Positions 48,056 to 57,194 are shown, numbered from the stretch's first letter. The stretch: DNA of 64,000 nt from SZUA-36 sp963759155 (GCA_963759155.1 CAVWXX010000010.1:51547-115546), one strand, 5' to 3'. Notes: generated by a model from the letters alone, not told the origin. Numbers and translations: made by a program.

Positions 48056-49096
48056 TTGAGCAAAGAGACAACACAACAGGAGTGTTCGGTCCGGGTCGGA
48101 CCGCTGGTCAACATTCCAGGCCTCTTGCTCGAATTGGGCCACGAACCCGAGCCCATTTTTGCAAGAAACGGCTTCGAACTCAGCGAGTTTGACGATACAG
48201 AAAATAGAATCCCCTATATAAGGGGCAGCCAATTACTGGCCGACTGCGTTGCGGAAACGGGTAATGAGGCCTTTGGCCTGCGGCTTGGGCAATTGGCTGG
48301 ACCTTCATACCTGGGCATCGCAGGCTTTTTGGCTCGCACGGCTTCATCGGTCCAACAGGCTCTCGAAGAGTTGGTTGTGAACCTGAGCTTACACGATGAA
48401 GGTGGTCATTGTTCCCTGCACATCGATGGCAATTACAGCCAATTCAGTTTTCAAATCCACCAACCTGGTGTGAGTGCCACAGCGCAAATCTATGACCTGT
48501 CAGCGGTCATGATGTACGAGATCATGCGTGCACTGTGCGGTAATGACTGGAACGCCACGCAGATACTACTAACAAGAAAAAAACCCGCTGACATAAGCCC
48601 TTATACACGCTACTTTCGGACAGACATTCGCTTTGACTCGGAGACTTGCAGCATTGTATTTCCAAGCCATAATCTCCAACTCAAGCCGCCAATGGCAGAT
48701 GAACTGTTTCATCACCACCTCAAGCAACAGGCTGGTGAACTTCACAAGATGCAAAACAAGGAAGTTCTGGAAACACTACCAGCGGTTTTACAAAGCTGTT
48801 TACTGCGGGGCGGTTGTTCAGTTCGCGAGATTGCCAATGCTTTCGGCGTACAGGAGCGCACGCTGCATCGACGTCTGAAAGCCTCGGGCACCACTTTCCG
48901 GCGTGAACTTGGCCGTGCACGCGAGTGCCTGAGCACACAACTGCTGAAAACATCAGGCTTACCCATCTGCGACATTGCAACATCACTTGGTTACGCCGAT
49001 TCCAGTGGGTTTATTCGCGCATTTAAGAGGTGGACGGGCTCCAGTCCTGCTGCCTGGCGCAAACAGAACAGTCAGACTCAAGCGCCTGATCTTTAG
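48056..49096 (+). CDS. AraC-family transcriptional regulator (OruR/ArgR-like type)
   Basis: A 346-residue regulator. The N-terminal effector domain (about 20-200, arabinose-binding-like PF12625 type) has ETGNEAFGLRLGQLAGPSYL and LGIAGFLARTASSVQQALE. The C-terminal double helix-turn-helix has VREIANAFGVQERTLHRRLK and ICDIATSLGYADSSGFIRAF followed by KRWTGSSPAAWRK. Translation starts at TTG 48056, supported by an AAGGAAGG ribosome site five bases upstream. Because it is divergent from the arylsulfatase, it probably controls that gene, with the ligand possibly a desulfated product; this is inference from layout. Confidence 0.85.
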   Translation: MSKETTQQECSVRVGPLVNIPGLLLELGHEPEPIFARNGFELSEFDDTENRIPYIRGSQLLADCVAETGNEAFGLRLGQLAGPSYLGIAGFLARTASSVQQALEELVVNLSLHDEGGHCSLHIDGNYSQFSFQIHQPGVSATAQIYDLSAVMMYEIMRALCGNDWNATQILLTRKKPADISPYTRYFRTDIRFDSETCSIVFPSHNLQLKPPMADELFHHHLKQQAGELHKMQNKEVLETLPAVLQSCLLRGGCSVREIANAFGVQERTLHRRLKASGTTFRRELGRARECLSTQLLKTSGLPICDIATSLGYADSSGFIRAFKRWTGSSPAAWRKQNSQTQAPDL

Positions 49097-49117
49097 ACCT
49101 GATTTGGTTCGAGTCAG

Positions 49118-49654
49118 CTATTCAAGCATGGCTGGCGGATCAAGGTCCTCATCCCAGCCTTCAGCAGGTTTGGGGTAACGTTCCTGCCACTTTTTCAGCA
49201 GTTCCACGTGTTCCTCTTCCTCCTCGACCAGTTCCAGTGCCATTTTCAGCACACCGTCATCAACGGCTGTATCAGCCACGTGCCGATAAAATGCCGCCGC
49301 ACGCATCTCTCCATGCATGGCCAGTTCAATGGCATGCCAGGGCTGCATAAGATAATGCGCTTCCTCCATTAACCCGCCCTCCGGTGATTCACCGCCCTGC
49401 CACTGATACTCCCAGGCCAGGAGACTGGGTAGTTGTTTGCCCTCGGCAGCCCGGCTTACGTTATCAATGTGCAGACCTTCAATTTTCGCCAACTTGCGGA
49501 ACATATCGGCAACTTCATAGTTATGGTGCGTCTCCATCTGTTCAGCCAGATCATTAAAACGGTCGACCGCCTCCGTTTCCATCGCCAGCGAATAGGCCAG
49601 CAATTCTTCGGTGCTGCCAATGGTGCGAGCCGGGCTTTTTATGCTGTCACTCAT
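49118..49654 (-). CDS. Ferritin-like (rubrerythrin-type) diiron protein
   Basis: A 178-residue four-helix protein. Predicted iron ligands are Glu in YSLAMETEAVDRF, Glu and His in AKIEGLHIDNV, Glu in IELAMHGEMRAAAFY and the EEEEEHVELL helix. There is no rubredoxin-type CxxC domain. Its ATG overlaps the korB stop by 4 bp (49651-49654), so it is the third gene of the oxidoreductase operon. Family members handle peroxide or iron. Its fixed place after an oxygen-sensitive iron-sulfur enzyme suggests protection from oxygen products, which is inference. Confidence 0.82.
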   Translation of the reverse strand: MSDSIKSPARTIGSTEELLAYSLAMETEAVDRFNDLAEQMETHHNYEVADMFRKLAKIEGLHIDNVSRAAEGKQLPSLLAWEYQWQGGESPEGGLMEEAHYLMQPWHAIELAMHGEMRAAAFYRHVADTAVDDGVLKMALELVEEEEEHVELLKKWQERYPKPAEGWDEDLDPPAMLE

Positions 49655-50496
49655 ATCCGGAACTCCTCTTCAAACTCTGCAATATTCTCCATGCTCGACT
49701 CGAGCTTTGGCTGATAAACCGGTCGGTTACCTTTGTACAATATCCCGGTGTAAACGCCTTCATCCGTCAATAACAAACGTGCCGCCTCGGCTGCATCCGG
49801 TGTCGCCTGCATTTCTTCGGGTGCCGGTATCAACCGGTTTTTCCACTCACGTTGCTCCGGCCGGAAAGTCACACAGGGGCTGAGCACCTGCACCATGGAA
49901 AAACCGGGGTGCTCGATGGCCTGCATCAGCACCCTTGCCGTTCCGTTTGAGTCTGAACTTGAGCAACGGGCGATAAAATTGGCACCGGATGCCAGTGCGA
50001 TCGCCAGTGGTTGAAATGGATTGATACCTGTACCCGCAGGTGTCAGTTTTCCCTTCTGCCAGTTTGGCTCGGTGGTTGGCGATGCCTGGCCCTTGGTCAT
50101 ACCGTATACCTGGTTATCCATAACGATATAAGTCATGTTGGGGTTGCGGCGACAGGTATGCAAAAAGTGATTACCGCCAATCGAAAAACCATCGCCATCG
50201 CCGCCGGTGGCAATAACCGTGATATCCGGACGTGCAGTCTTGAGCCCGGTCGCCAAAGCCAGTGCCCGGCCATGCACACCATGAAAACCATAGGTATTCA
50301 GGTAGGTCGGCATTCTTGATGAACAACCGATACCGGAAATGATGGCAACGTTCTCCGGCTGAATATGTAAGCCGGCGAGCGCCTTGGTAATTGAACCCAG
50401 CACACCAAAATCACCACAACCGGGACACCAGACCGGTTTGACGGCCGACTTATATTCCTTCGGCTGAAGCTGCACCTGCAATGTATCGCTGCTCAC
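49651..50496 (-). CDS. korB: 2-oxoacid:ferredoxin oxidoreductase, beta subunit
   Basis: Thiamine-diphosphate-binding subunit of 281 residues. The cluster and TPP motifs are VWCPGCGDFGVLGSITKAL, SGIGCSSRMPTYLN, TYGFHGVHGRALALATGLK and VIATGGDGDGFSIGGNHFL followed by MDNQVYGMTKGQASPTT. Cys residues in CPGC and at SPCVTFR fit the single [4Fe-4S] cluster. It starts with GTG 50496, overlaps the alpha subunit stop by 4 bp and has an AGGGGAGG ribosome site. The Gly-His context GFHGVHGRA is typical of 2-oxoglutarate-type enzymes, so oxidation of 2-oxoglutarate to succinyl-CoA is the best guess. No separate delta ferredoxin subunit is seen. Confidence 0.9.
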   Translation of the reverse strand: MSSDTLQVQLQPKEYKSAVKPVWCPGCGDFGVLGSITKALAGLHIQPENVAIISGIGCSSRMPTYLNTYGFHGVHGRALALATGLKTARPDITVIATGGDGDGFSIGGNHFLHTCRRNPNMTYIVMDNQVYGMTKGQASPTTEPNWQKGKLTPAGTGINPFQPLAIALASGANFIARCSSSDSNGTARVLMQAIEHPGFSMVQVLSPCVTFRPEQREWKNRLIPAPEEMQATPDAAEAARLLLTDEGVYTGILYKGNRPVYQPKLESSMENIAEFEEEFRI

Positions 50497-52223
50497 GTTC
50501 CCGCCTCCCCTGTCCAGTCGTCTAACTGCTGAATAATTTCATTGGGACGGAACGGCAACGGACCGGGGCGGTTAAACACCCGGACGTCGGCATTCAAATC
50601 ATAGGCAGCGCGAAGGTAACGGTGAAACTGCCTGGAATGACTTTGCTCTACAACCAGCAGGCGTTTGACTCCCTTCAATGCCTCCGCCATTTCAAGCGGC
50701 CTCTCGGGCGCCAGCAATCGCAGGCTGATCAGGCGGACCTCATTGCCCTGCTCACGCAAACGGGAAAGGGCTTCCCTGACAGGTCCGGTGGCTGAGCCCC
50801 AGGTAATAACGGCGGTGCTGCCTGAACCTTCGAGATCTGCCCAGTGCTGTCCATAGTCAAAGTCATTGATCTTGCGTTCACGTTTTTCCAGCTGTGAATA
50901 GTGGTCTTCCGGCAGGCTGGAAGGGACACCAGCCTGGTTGTGCTCCAGGCCGTCCGCTGTGTATTGACCACCGGCCTGTCCCGGCACCGACATGGGTGAA
51001 ACACCTGACTCACCCACCGCGTAACGGCAGTAGCTATCTTCAAACTGCTCCGGCACCAGGCGCTTCGCGATAAAACTGACGTCAGCTGGCCGCTCAACAA
51101 TCGCACGGGTCTGACCAAGAGACTGGTCTGACAGCACAATCGCTGGCGTTTGCATGGCTTCAGCCAGGTGTACAGCCCACTGCGTTGTAAACAGACAGTC
51201 GCTGACCGATGTCGGCGCCAGCACCAGGTGCGGTGCATCACCGTGCAGACCATTCAGGGCAATGTTGAGATCCGACTGTTCGCTCTTGGTCGCTATGCCG
51301 GTCGAAGGACCACAGCGCATGACATCCATTATTACCACTGGAACCTCCGAACACACGGCAAGACCGATGGACTCGGTCATCAGCGCCAGTCCCGGCCCTG
51401 AGGTTGCCGTCAATGCAGGTGTTCCACCAAACGAAGCACCGATAATCTGGTTAATCGAGGCCAATTCATCCTCGGCCTGCACCAGCACACCACCAACCCT
51501 GGGAAGGGAGGATGCCAGCCATTCGAGCAATTCCGTGGCCGGGGTAATCGGATAAGCCGCAACAAAACGGACACCACCACGAATTGCACCCATACCGGCG
51601 GCCTCGTTACCAGTGACACTCCAGCGTTCAACAGCGGAGGCCCCGTCAAGTTGTGGTTGATCAAATACCGGCAACTCCGTTCCTGCAGCGAAACCCGCCT
51701 GAACACAGACCTTGCTTGTTTCAATGATATCCGGGCCTTTGGACGCGAGAATTTTCTCAAGCACCGAATGAATCGACGCCTCGGAAAGTCCAATCATTTT
51801 TGCGATCGCACCAAGCGCGATCATATTAGGCCGACCGCCCTGAACGGTCTTTGCCAGTTCCTGCATGGGCAGATCAAACACCCGGCCAGGAACCTCGGGA
51901 AGCCCGCCACTCCGACGGCCGGCGGCCGAATCAGTGACTATCAAGCTGTCCTCGCGCAGCGGTATCTCTGCAACAAACCGGTTTAAACTGGCCGGATCAA
52001 TGGCCAGCACCAGGTCGAAACTGTCGTCGGGCGACTCGACGGGCTCAGTTACCAGGCGAATGACAGCAGCCGCCTCTCCACCCCTGATCTGCGGGCCTGA
52101 GGAACGGCTCATAAAGCCATACCAACCCGACCTGGCAGCCGCTTCCAACAGCAGGCTACCCGTTGTCATCACCCCCGACCCGCCACTGCCGGTGAGCGCA
52201 ATAGATAAACTTTGGCGATTCAT
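50493..52223 (-). CDS. korA: 2-oxoacid:ferredoxin oxidoreductase, fused gamma-alpha subunit
   Basis: A 576-residue subunit. Residues 1-190 are the gamma domain (LSIALTGSGGSGVMTTGSLL, GPQIRGGEAAAVIRL, LVLAIDPASLNRF). The pyrimidine-binding alpha domain starts near 215 (GNEAAGMGAIRGGVRFVAAY, PITPATELLEWLA, SGPGLALMTESIGLAVCSEV). The C-terminal transketolase-like domain contains VITWGSATGPVREAL. ATG 52223 with AAGGGGG five bases upstream is preferred to TTG 52238. Gamma-alpha fusion is usual in bacterial two-subunit OGOR/PFOR enzymes. A perfect 18-bp palindrome lies 20-37 bases upstream of the start. The operon order is korA-korB-ferritin-like gene with overlaps at both joints. Confidence 0.9.
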   Translation of the reverse strand: MNRQSLSIALTGSGGSGVMTTGSLLLEAAARSGWYGFMSRSSGPQIRGGEAAAVIRLVTEPVESPDDSFDLVLAIDPASLNRFVAEIPLREDSLIVTDSAAGRRSGGLPEVPGRVFDLPMQELAKTVQGGRPNMIALGAIAKMIGLSEASIHSVLEKILASKGPDIIETSKVCVQAGFAAGTELPVFDQPQLDGASAVERWSVTGNEAAGMGAIRGGVRFVAAYPITPATELLEWLASSLPRVGGVLVQAEDELASINQIIGASFGGTPALTATSGPGLALMTESIGLAVCSEVPVVIMDVMRCGPSTGIATKSEQSDLNIALNGLHGDAPHLVLAPTSVSDCLFTTQWAVHLAEAMQTPAIVLSDQSLGQTRAIVERPADVSFIAKRLVPEQFEDSYCRYAVGESGVSPMSVPGQAGGQYTADGLEHNQAGVPSSLPEDHYSQLEKRERKINDFDYGQHWADLEGSGSTAVITWGSATGPVREALSRLREQGNEVRLISLRLLAPERPLEMAEALKGVKRLLVVEQSHSRQFHRYLRAAYDLNADVRVFNRPGPLPFRPNEIIQQLDDWTGEAGT

Positions 52224-52242
52224 TAAAACCCCCTTCAACTGA

Positions 52243-52260
52243 ATGTAAAATATTTTACAT
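52243..52260. promoter_or_regulatory. Perfect 18-bp palindrome upstream of korA, probable operator
   Basis: atgtaaaatattttacat is fully self-complementary and lies 20 bases before korA ATG 52223 and 79 bases before the divergent DUF1289-like gene. Its size and AT-rich half-sites fit a dimeric regulator such as a TetR-, MarR- or Rrf2-type protein. I could not match it to a known regulator. Confidence 0.6.
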
Positions 52261-52338
52261 TTATATGATGTGAGTCACGAACTTTTTAGCCGGACGTGTA
52301 TGATTAATCATCAGCGCATATAGCAGAGGAGCAGCAGG

Positions 52339-52545
52339 ATGAAGTTCAAACCATGCAACGGTGAATGCACCGACGACGGACTCTATTGTAACGGTTGCGG
52401 ACGGACTCACGAGGAGGTTGCCGCCATGCGTCAACCGGTGGAAGAGTTGGTCGCACTCTATAAAAAAATGAACTATGAAAACCTTGATGATTTTGCCAAT
52501 GCCGTTGCCGGCAGCATCAAGTACAAAATGGACGCGGGGCACTGA
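52339..52545 (+). CDS. Small cysteine-rich protein, DUF1289-like
   Basis: A 68-residue protein with the four-Cys pattern CNGECTDDGLYCNGCGRTHEE of DUF1289 proteins, then a helical tail (VEELVALYKKMNYENLDDFA). The cysteines could bind zinc or an iron-sulfur cluster. An AGGAGCAGCAGG stretch precedes ATG 52339. It is divergent from korA and sits directly before the aminotransferase gene. Function unknown. Confidence 0.75.
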   Translation: MKFKPCNGECTDDGLYCNGCGRTHEEVAAMRQPVEELVALYKKMNYENLDDFANAVAGSIKYKMDAGH

Positions 52546-52574
52546 GCACCTCCAACTCACAAACCAACGGCGGC

Positions 52575-53714
52575 TTGCGTAATAAGCTACCCGGTAAAGG
52601 CACCAACATATTTACGGTCATGTCAAAAATGGCCCAGGATCATGGTGCGATAAACCTTGCGCAGGGCTTTCCGGATTTCGAAGGGCCGCTGGCACTACGG
52701 GAGCGGGTTGCGTATCACATTGCGCATGGGCACAACCAATACGCACCACTGGCCGGCGTGCCTCATCTGCGTGAACAGATTGCCGCCAAGGTTCTTGATT
52801 TGTACGCGTGTAAAATCGACCCCGATCAGCAGGTCGTTGTCACGCCAGGCGCCACCGAAGCCATTTACTGCGCTATCTCGGCCATCGTTCACCCGGGTGA
52901 CGAAGTCATTGTATTTGACCCGTCCTATGACACCTATGAGCCCGGCGTCACGCTGAATGGCGGTTTAACCAGACACATCCCGCTGCACTATCCCGATTTC
53001 ACCATCGACTGGCAAAAAGTTCGTGACACCATCAACGACCGCACACGTCTTATCATACTCAACACCCCAAACAACCCAAGCAGCACGCTATGGAGTGAGA
53101 CGGATATCCAGCATTTGCGTGAAGCCATCAAAGACCGCAACATCCATTTGATCTCCGATGAGGTGTATGAACACATCTACTTTGATGGCAATCAACACTT
53201 GAGCCTGTTGCGTTACCCGGATCTTGCAGCCAGAAGTTTTGTGGTGTCTTCATTTGGTAAAACCTACCATACCACCGGTTGGCGTATCGGTTACTGCATT
53301 ACGCCGCCAGCATTAATCGACGACTTCCTTCGCATACACCAGTTCATCAATTTCAGCACCAGTACACCAATGCAGTATGCCATTGCAGACTTTCTGGATG
53401 ACTGCCCGCAACATCACAAGGAACTGGCTCATTTCTACCAACAAAAACGTGATTTATTCCTGCAGCAGATGGCAGCATCGCGCTTCAAACTCAAACCATC
53501 GGCCGGCACTTACTTTCAACTGGCCGACTACAGTGCGGTCAGTGATGAAGCAGACATGGAGTTTGCCGCACGCCTGACCCGGGAACATAAAGTCGCAGCC
53601 ATACCGATATCCGTTTTTTATAAACAGGCACCCGATCAAAAGGTTGTGCGCTTCTGTTTCGCCAAGCACGATGATACTCTGCGCAAGGCCGTCAAAAGGC
53701 TGGTTAATTTATAG
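52575..53714 (+). CDS. ybdL: PLP aminotransferase, YbdL-like (methionine/kynurenine type)
   Basis: Fold-type I aminotransferase of about 380 residues. Motifs are INLAQGFPDFEGP, NQYAPLAGVPHLREQIAAKV, VVTPGATEAIYCAI, LNTPNNPSSTLW, the aspartate in LISDEVYEHIYFDG, the PLP lysine in SFGKTYHTTGWRIGY and the C-terminal Arg in VVRFCFAKHDDTL. These match E. coli YbdL, which transaminates methionine and aromatic amino acids. The start is unclear: TTG 52575 is the first standard start, and a CTG at 52542 that overlaps the upstream stop is possible. The first residues (LPGKGTNIFTVMSKMAQDH) align with the YbdL N-terminus, so little is missing. Confidence 0.88.
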   Translation: MRNKLPGKGTNIFTVMSKMAQDHGAINLAQGFPDFEGPLALRERVAYHIAHGHNQYAPLAGVPHLREQIAAKVLDLYACKIDPDQQVVVTPGATEAIYCAISAIVHPGDEVIVFDPSYDTYEPGVTLNGGLTRHIPLHYPDFTIDWQKVRDTINDRTRLIILNTPNNPSSTLWSETDIQHLREAIKDRNIHLISDEVYEHIYFDGNQHLSLLRYPDLAARSFVVSSFGKTYHTTGWRIGYCITPPALIDDFLRIHQFINFSTSTPMQYAIADFLDDCPQHHKELAHFYQQKRDLFLQQMAASRFKLKPSAGTYFQLADYSAVSDEADMEFAARLTREHKVAAIPISVFYKQAPDQKVVRFCFAKHDDTLRKAVKRLVNL

Positions 53715-53936
53715 CTCTGACGTCAGACATTCTGGTTCATAATCTTGCGCTTACCCCAATTACTTAATTCAAAATGCCATTTGGCCGGTTTACACTTGCG
53801 AAAAGTCCTGCATATGCGTACCCTTTGACTTTGGACTCTAAATTTACGGCCACCAATTGCTTTACGGATGGAACGATAAAGACGTACAAAATACCCGTTA
53901 AGAGGTATCAGAACCGCCTTTCAGGGGAAAGCCAGC

Positions 53937-55580
53937 ATGAAAAGTGAAAGTAGCAACGTACTCGGACACCTGATTGAAGTCACCAGCGAATATTTCATCG
54001 CCAGGCTGACCTCTGATCTGGAAGGTCTTTCTTCCGACAAAATGATAGGAATGGACAAGGTCAGAATTGGCCAGGTCGGGTCCTATTTGATGGTCAGACA
54101 ATCCGAAACAAAAATATTGACCATTGTTGAAAGCATGTGGACAGAAAAATCCGATGATGGTCGTGAGGTATGCAAGGTTCGTGTATCTCCACTCGGCGAG
54201 TTCAGCAGCAATGGTACCTTCGACCGTGGTATTCACCATTTTCCGACCGCCGGTGCAGAACTGCATGTGGTTTCGAGCTGGAACCTGGAACGGATCTTCT
54301 CCGATTTCAGCGAGGTCTTTTACAAGGTCGGCAAACTGAGTGCATTTGAATCCATTGATGTCTATCTCGATGCTTCCAATTTTTTCGGACGTCATGCCGC
54401 CATCCTCGGTCAGACAGGCTCAGGTAAATCCTGGACTGTCACCAGCCTGATCCAGTCCGCCCTGCGCTATATGCCCAATGCGCATATCATCATCATGGAT
54501 ATGCATGGTGAATATGGCGTCAAGAGAACTGACTCACTTGCTTCCTCACCGTTTCCCAGCAACAAGGTCCGTTGCATGGATGCGCTGGAACTGGAAATGC
54601 CCTACTGGCTGCTGACTTACTCTGATCTGGCTGACCTGATCATCAATCCGGATGATACCCATGCATCGTTACAGCTCGCCTTTTTGCGTAACGCCTTGAG
54701 TGAACTCAGAATTGAGGCGAATAAAAACGCCAGCCTCGGACACATCACGGTTGATTCACCGGTCTATTTCTCACTCGAAGAATTACGTGACCAGTTTGAA
54801 CTGGCCAACCAGGACACCGAGGACTTTGGCCGCGTCAAGACCGCGACTTACGGCAAATTTGATCAGCTCCTGGTCCGGTTGAACAGTATGATGAATGACA
54901 CGCGTTATGACTTCATGCTCAAACCACGCACACGAACATCCACTGCCAGTCTCGTGGACCTGATGCGTGATTTTGTCGGTCTGGGTGAACCCAAGGCCAA
55001 TGTAACCGTTTTGAACCTGAGTGCCGTGCCCTACGACGTCGCACCGATGGTAACCGCACTGATCGGCCGCCTGGCCTTTGAGTTCAACTTCTGGAACCCG
55101 AAGTGCCTGGAGTTCCCCATCTGGCTGGTATGTGAGGAAGCGCAACAGTATATTCCGCGCAACGATGATTCGCGTTACGCCGAAGCCCGTCGCACCTTCG
55201 AACATATTTCCAAGGCCGGCCGTAAATACGGTGTCGGTCTGTGTGTCGTGAGTCAGCGCCCTCACGAGGTCTCTGAAACAGTACTGGCCCAGTGCGGCAC
55301 CTATTTGTGTCTGCATATCACCAACCCGGATGATCAGGAATACCTGCGCGACATGGTGCCCGATTCAGCACGTGGTACCTTTTCAGCCATCACCTCATTG
55401 AGCCGGGGTGAAGTCGTCGCGATGGGTGCAGCAGTACCGATGCCGGTGCGCTTCCAGATGAACCTTCCCAACCCACCGCCCAACTCTCAGGATGTTAACT
55501 TTGCAGAGAAATGGAGCAAGGGTGGCGAAGAGATCGATGTCGAACAGCTGGTTAGTAACTGGCACAGGCAGATTCGCTAA
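53937..55580 (+). CDS. HerA-type (DUF87) ATPase
   Basis: A 547-residue ATPase. An N-terminal beta-barrel of HAS type (about 1-120, GHLIEVTSEYFIARLTSDL) precedes the RecA-like core with Walker A AILGQTGSGKSWTVTSL (about 155-171), MDMHGEYG, Walker B IWLVCEEAQQYIP (about 395-407), SQRPHEVSETVLAQC and HITNPDDQEYL. HerA proteins are hexameric DNA translocases that in archaea pair with NurA and in bacteria with defence nucleases or SIR2 proteins. No nuclease partner is next to it here: the left neighbour is an aminotransferase and the right side is the non-coding repeat. The frame is intact. Confidence 0.87.
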   Translation: MKSESSNVLGHLIEVTSEYFIARLTSDLEGLSSDKMIGMDKVRIGQVGSYLMVRQSETKILTIVESMWTEKSDDGREVCKVRVSPLGEFSSNGTFDRGIHHFPTAGAELHVVSSWNLERIFSDFSEVFYKVGKLSAFESIDVYLDASNFFGRHAAILGQTGSGKSWTVTSLIQSALRYMPNAHIIIMDMHGEYGVKRTDSLASSPFPSNKVRCMDALELEMPYWLLTYSDLADLIINPDDTHASLQLAFLRNALSELRIEANKNASLGHITVDSPVYFSLEELRDQFELANQDTEDFGRVKTATYGKFDQLLVRLNSMMNDTRYDFMLKPRTRTSTASLVDLMRDFVGLGEPKANVTVLNLSAVPYDVAPMVTALIGRLAFEFNFWNPKCLEFPIWLVCEEAQQYIPRNDDSRYAEARRTFEHISKAGRKYGVGLCVVSQRPHEVSETVLAQCGTYLCLHITNPDDQEYLRDMVPDSARGTFSAITSLSRGEVVAMGAAVPMPVRFQMNLPNPPPNSQDVNFAEKWSKGGEEIDVEQLVSNWHRQIR

Positions 55581-55589
55581 ATCCAGACT

Positions 55590-55624
55590 GGGTCAGGTTT
55601 ATTTCGCTGAAGTAAACCTGACCC
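55590..55624 (+). terminator. Hairpin after the HerA gene
   Basis: gggtcaggttta (55590-55601) pairs exactly with 55613-55624, ten bases after the HerA stop. The flank is not T-rich, so it may act as a 3' stabiliser rather than a full terminator. Confidence 0.5.
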
Positions 55625-55691
55625 GCTATCGTCCCACCTGTACTACCCCGTAAACTCACTTGCACAGCTGAATATTGCTTGAACTGGCCAC

Positions 55692-56293
55692 AATTGATCA
55701 GCCGGGAAGCATGAGGCCATGCGGTAACTTACTTCAGGATTCAGCGGTGAAAAAAACCATTGATCATTGGGGAAGCTGGGCCCTGCGGTAGCTTGCTACA
55801 GGACTTACGCTCACAGGTTGAAAACCATTGATCATTCGGGAAGCTAAGGCTATGCGGTGCTTTGCTTCAAGACTATGCGGTGGAAAAAACAATTGATCAG
55901 TCGGGAAGCCAAGGCCATGCAGTAGCTTATGCCGGGACACGCCGCGAGCACATCCCTGTGGGCTCTGGCGCGACATCCATGTCGCTCAAGGTCCCGGCAT
56001 AAGCTACTGCACCCCCTTGGCTTTGTGCGAATGCAGGGGGTCAATGGTTTCTGAAGGAGACACATCGCTTGATTCTGAACTTGATAAGCCCACGCTTTTT
56101 GCGAATGTTTGGGTTTAAAACCTTTGAAAGATGCACGTCGTTTGATATTAAGCTGGGGTGTGTATTAACTTATCAGGACCGTGAGCGACATGGATGTCGC
56201 GCCCGAGCTTACACGGATGTACTTGCAGCGAGTCCTGGGAAGTTAATACACATCCCAGCTCCCCCAACCGTGCAGATTATCGAAAGCAGGCCT
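55692..56293. repeat. Non-coding composite repeat, copy 2 (direct repeat of 4991-5520)
   Basis: Four tandem units of 64-68 bp open the block (starts at 55692, 55759, 55827 and 55891; attgatca followed by gggaagc). Hairpin A follows (perfect 20-bp arms 55919-55938 and 55991-56010) and then hairpin B (arms 56151-56171 and 56240-56260 with one wobble). The block ends at 56293, directly against the SDR stop codon. Compared with copy 1 it has one more tandem unit, and its hairpin A arms pair without mismatch. Confidence 0.92.
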
Positions 56294-56294
56294 C

Positions 56295-57050
56295 CTAGGA
56301 AAGCCCACCCAATGCCACGGTAATCGCCTGCGCACTGACACCACTGGATTCTTCAGAAGCCAGAAACGCGATCATCTCTGCTACTTCTCTTGGTGTAGCC
56401 ACCCTGCCCGGCGCATACATGGCATCTCGTTTTCGCCAAACTTCTTCGGCTGTGATGCCGGCCGCCTCTGCTTCCGCACGTGCTGAGCGTTCTGCCATTT
56501 CCGTCCGCACCCAGCCCGGCAGTACCGCGTTGGATGTTATGTCGTATTCGCCACCATCTCTCGCGACGGAACGCATCAGGCCAATCAGGCCATGCTTGGA
56601 GCAGTTATAGGCCGAGCCGGCATGCTCGGCGACCTGGCCGGCAGTTGAACTTGTATAAACCACGCGTCCATAACGTTGCTTGACCATATCTTTTAGTATC
56701 AGACGAGATAGGTGGAACGGACCATCGAGATTAATACGCATGGTTTCGTCCCAGGTTGAGATATCCTGTTCCCAAATCACCCGTTCATGGGCAGAACCCA
56801 AACCGTGGTTGCAGACAAAAATTTCAACGGGTCCCAGACGGTCCCGGGTTTCCTCGACTGCCTTGGTGCAACCTTCTACCGTCCCGAGGTCAGCCACGGT
56901 GTATTCGAGACCCGTTTCGACTAACTCTTTTTCGCTGCGTGCAACCGCCATAACGCGAGCACCCCGGCTTGCCAGCAAACCGGCAGTTTCACGCCCGATT
57001 CCACGACCCGCACCAGTCACCAACGCAACTCTACCTTCCACTCCCGCCAT
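56295..57050 (-). CDS. SDR family oxidoreductase
   Basis: Classical short-chain dehydrogenase of 251 residues. The cofactor motif is VTGAGRGIGRETAGLL, followed by the NHG version of NNAG (VCNHGLG), the catalytic Ser and YxxxK in YTSSTAGQVAEHAGSAYNCSK and LPGWVRTEM. The last strand reads SSGVSAQAITVALGG, where the usual ending is a GQ-type motif with GG. It resembles 3-oxoacyl-ACP reductases and 3-hydroxyacyl/alcohol dehydrogenases used in degradation pathways. The stop is two bases from repeat copy 2. It is the last gene of the gammaproteobacterial-looking part. Confidence 0.88.
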   Translation of the reverse strand: MAGVEGRVALVTGAGRGIGRETAGLLASRGARVMAVARSEKELVETGLEYTVADLGTVEGCTKAVEETRDRLGPVEIFVCNHGLGSAHERVIWEQDISTWDETMRINLDGPFHLSRLILKDMVKQRYGRVVYTSSTAGQVAEHAGSAYNCSKHGLIGLMRSVARDGGEYDITSNAVLPGWVRTEMAERSARAEAEAAGITAEEVWRKRDAMYAPGRVATPREVAEMIAFLASEESSGVSAQAITVALGGLS

Positions 57051-57194
57051 CAGACTTTCCCCACTGTTAAAACGTATATTAGAAATAATTCAAGCAATGC
57101 ATAATTAATTGACAAATATCAAGTTACCACAACAAATCATGCCCTACTATGCATCCCGAATCATCCATAGGTTAGAATTTGCGTCTGCTTTGTA

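Noticed and set aside
51154..51555. 133-codon plus-strand frame inside korA
   Set aside because: Antisense shadow of a well-supported gene; no domain pattern.
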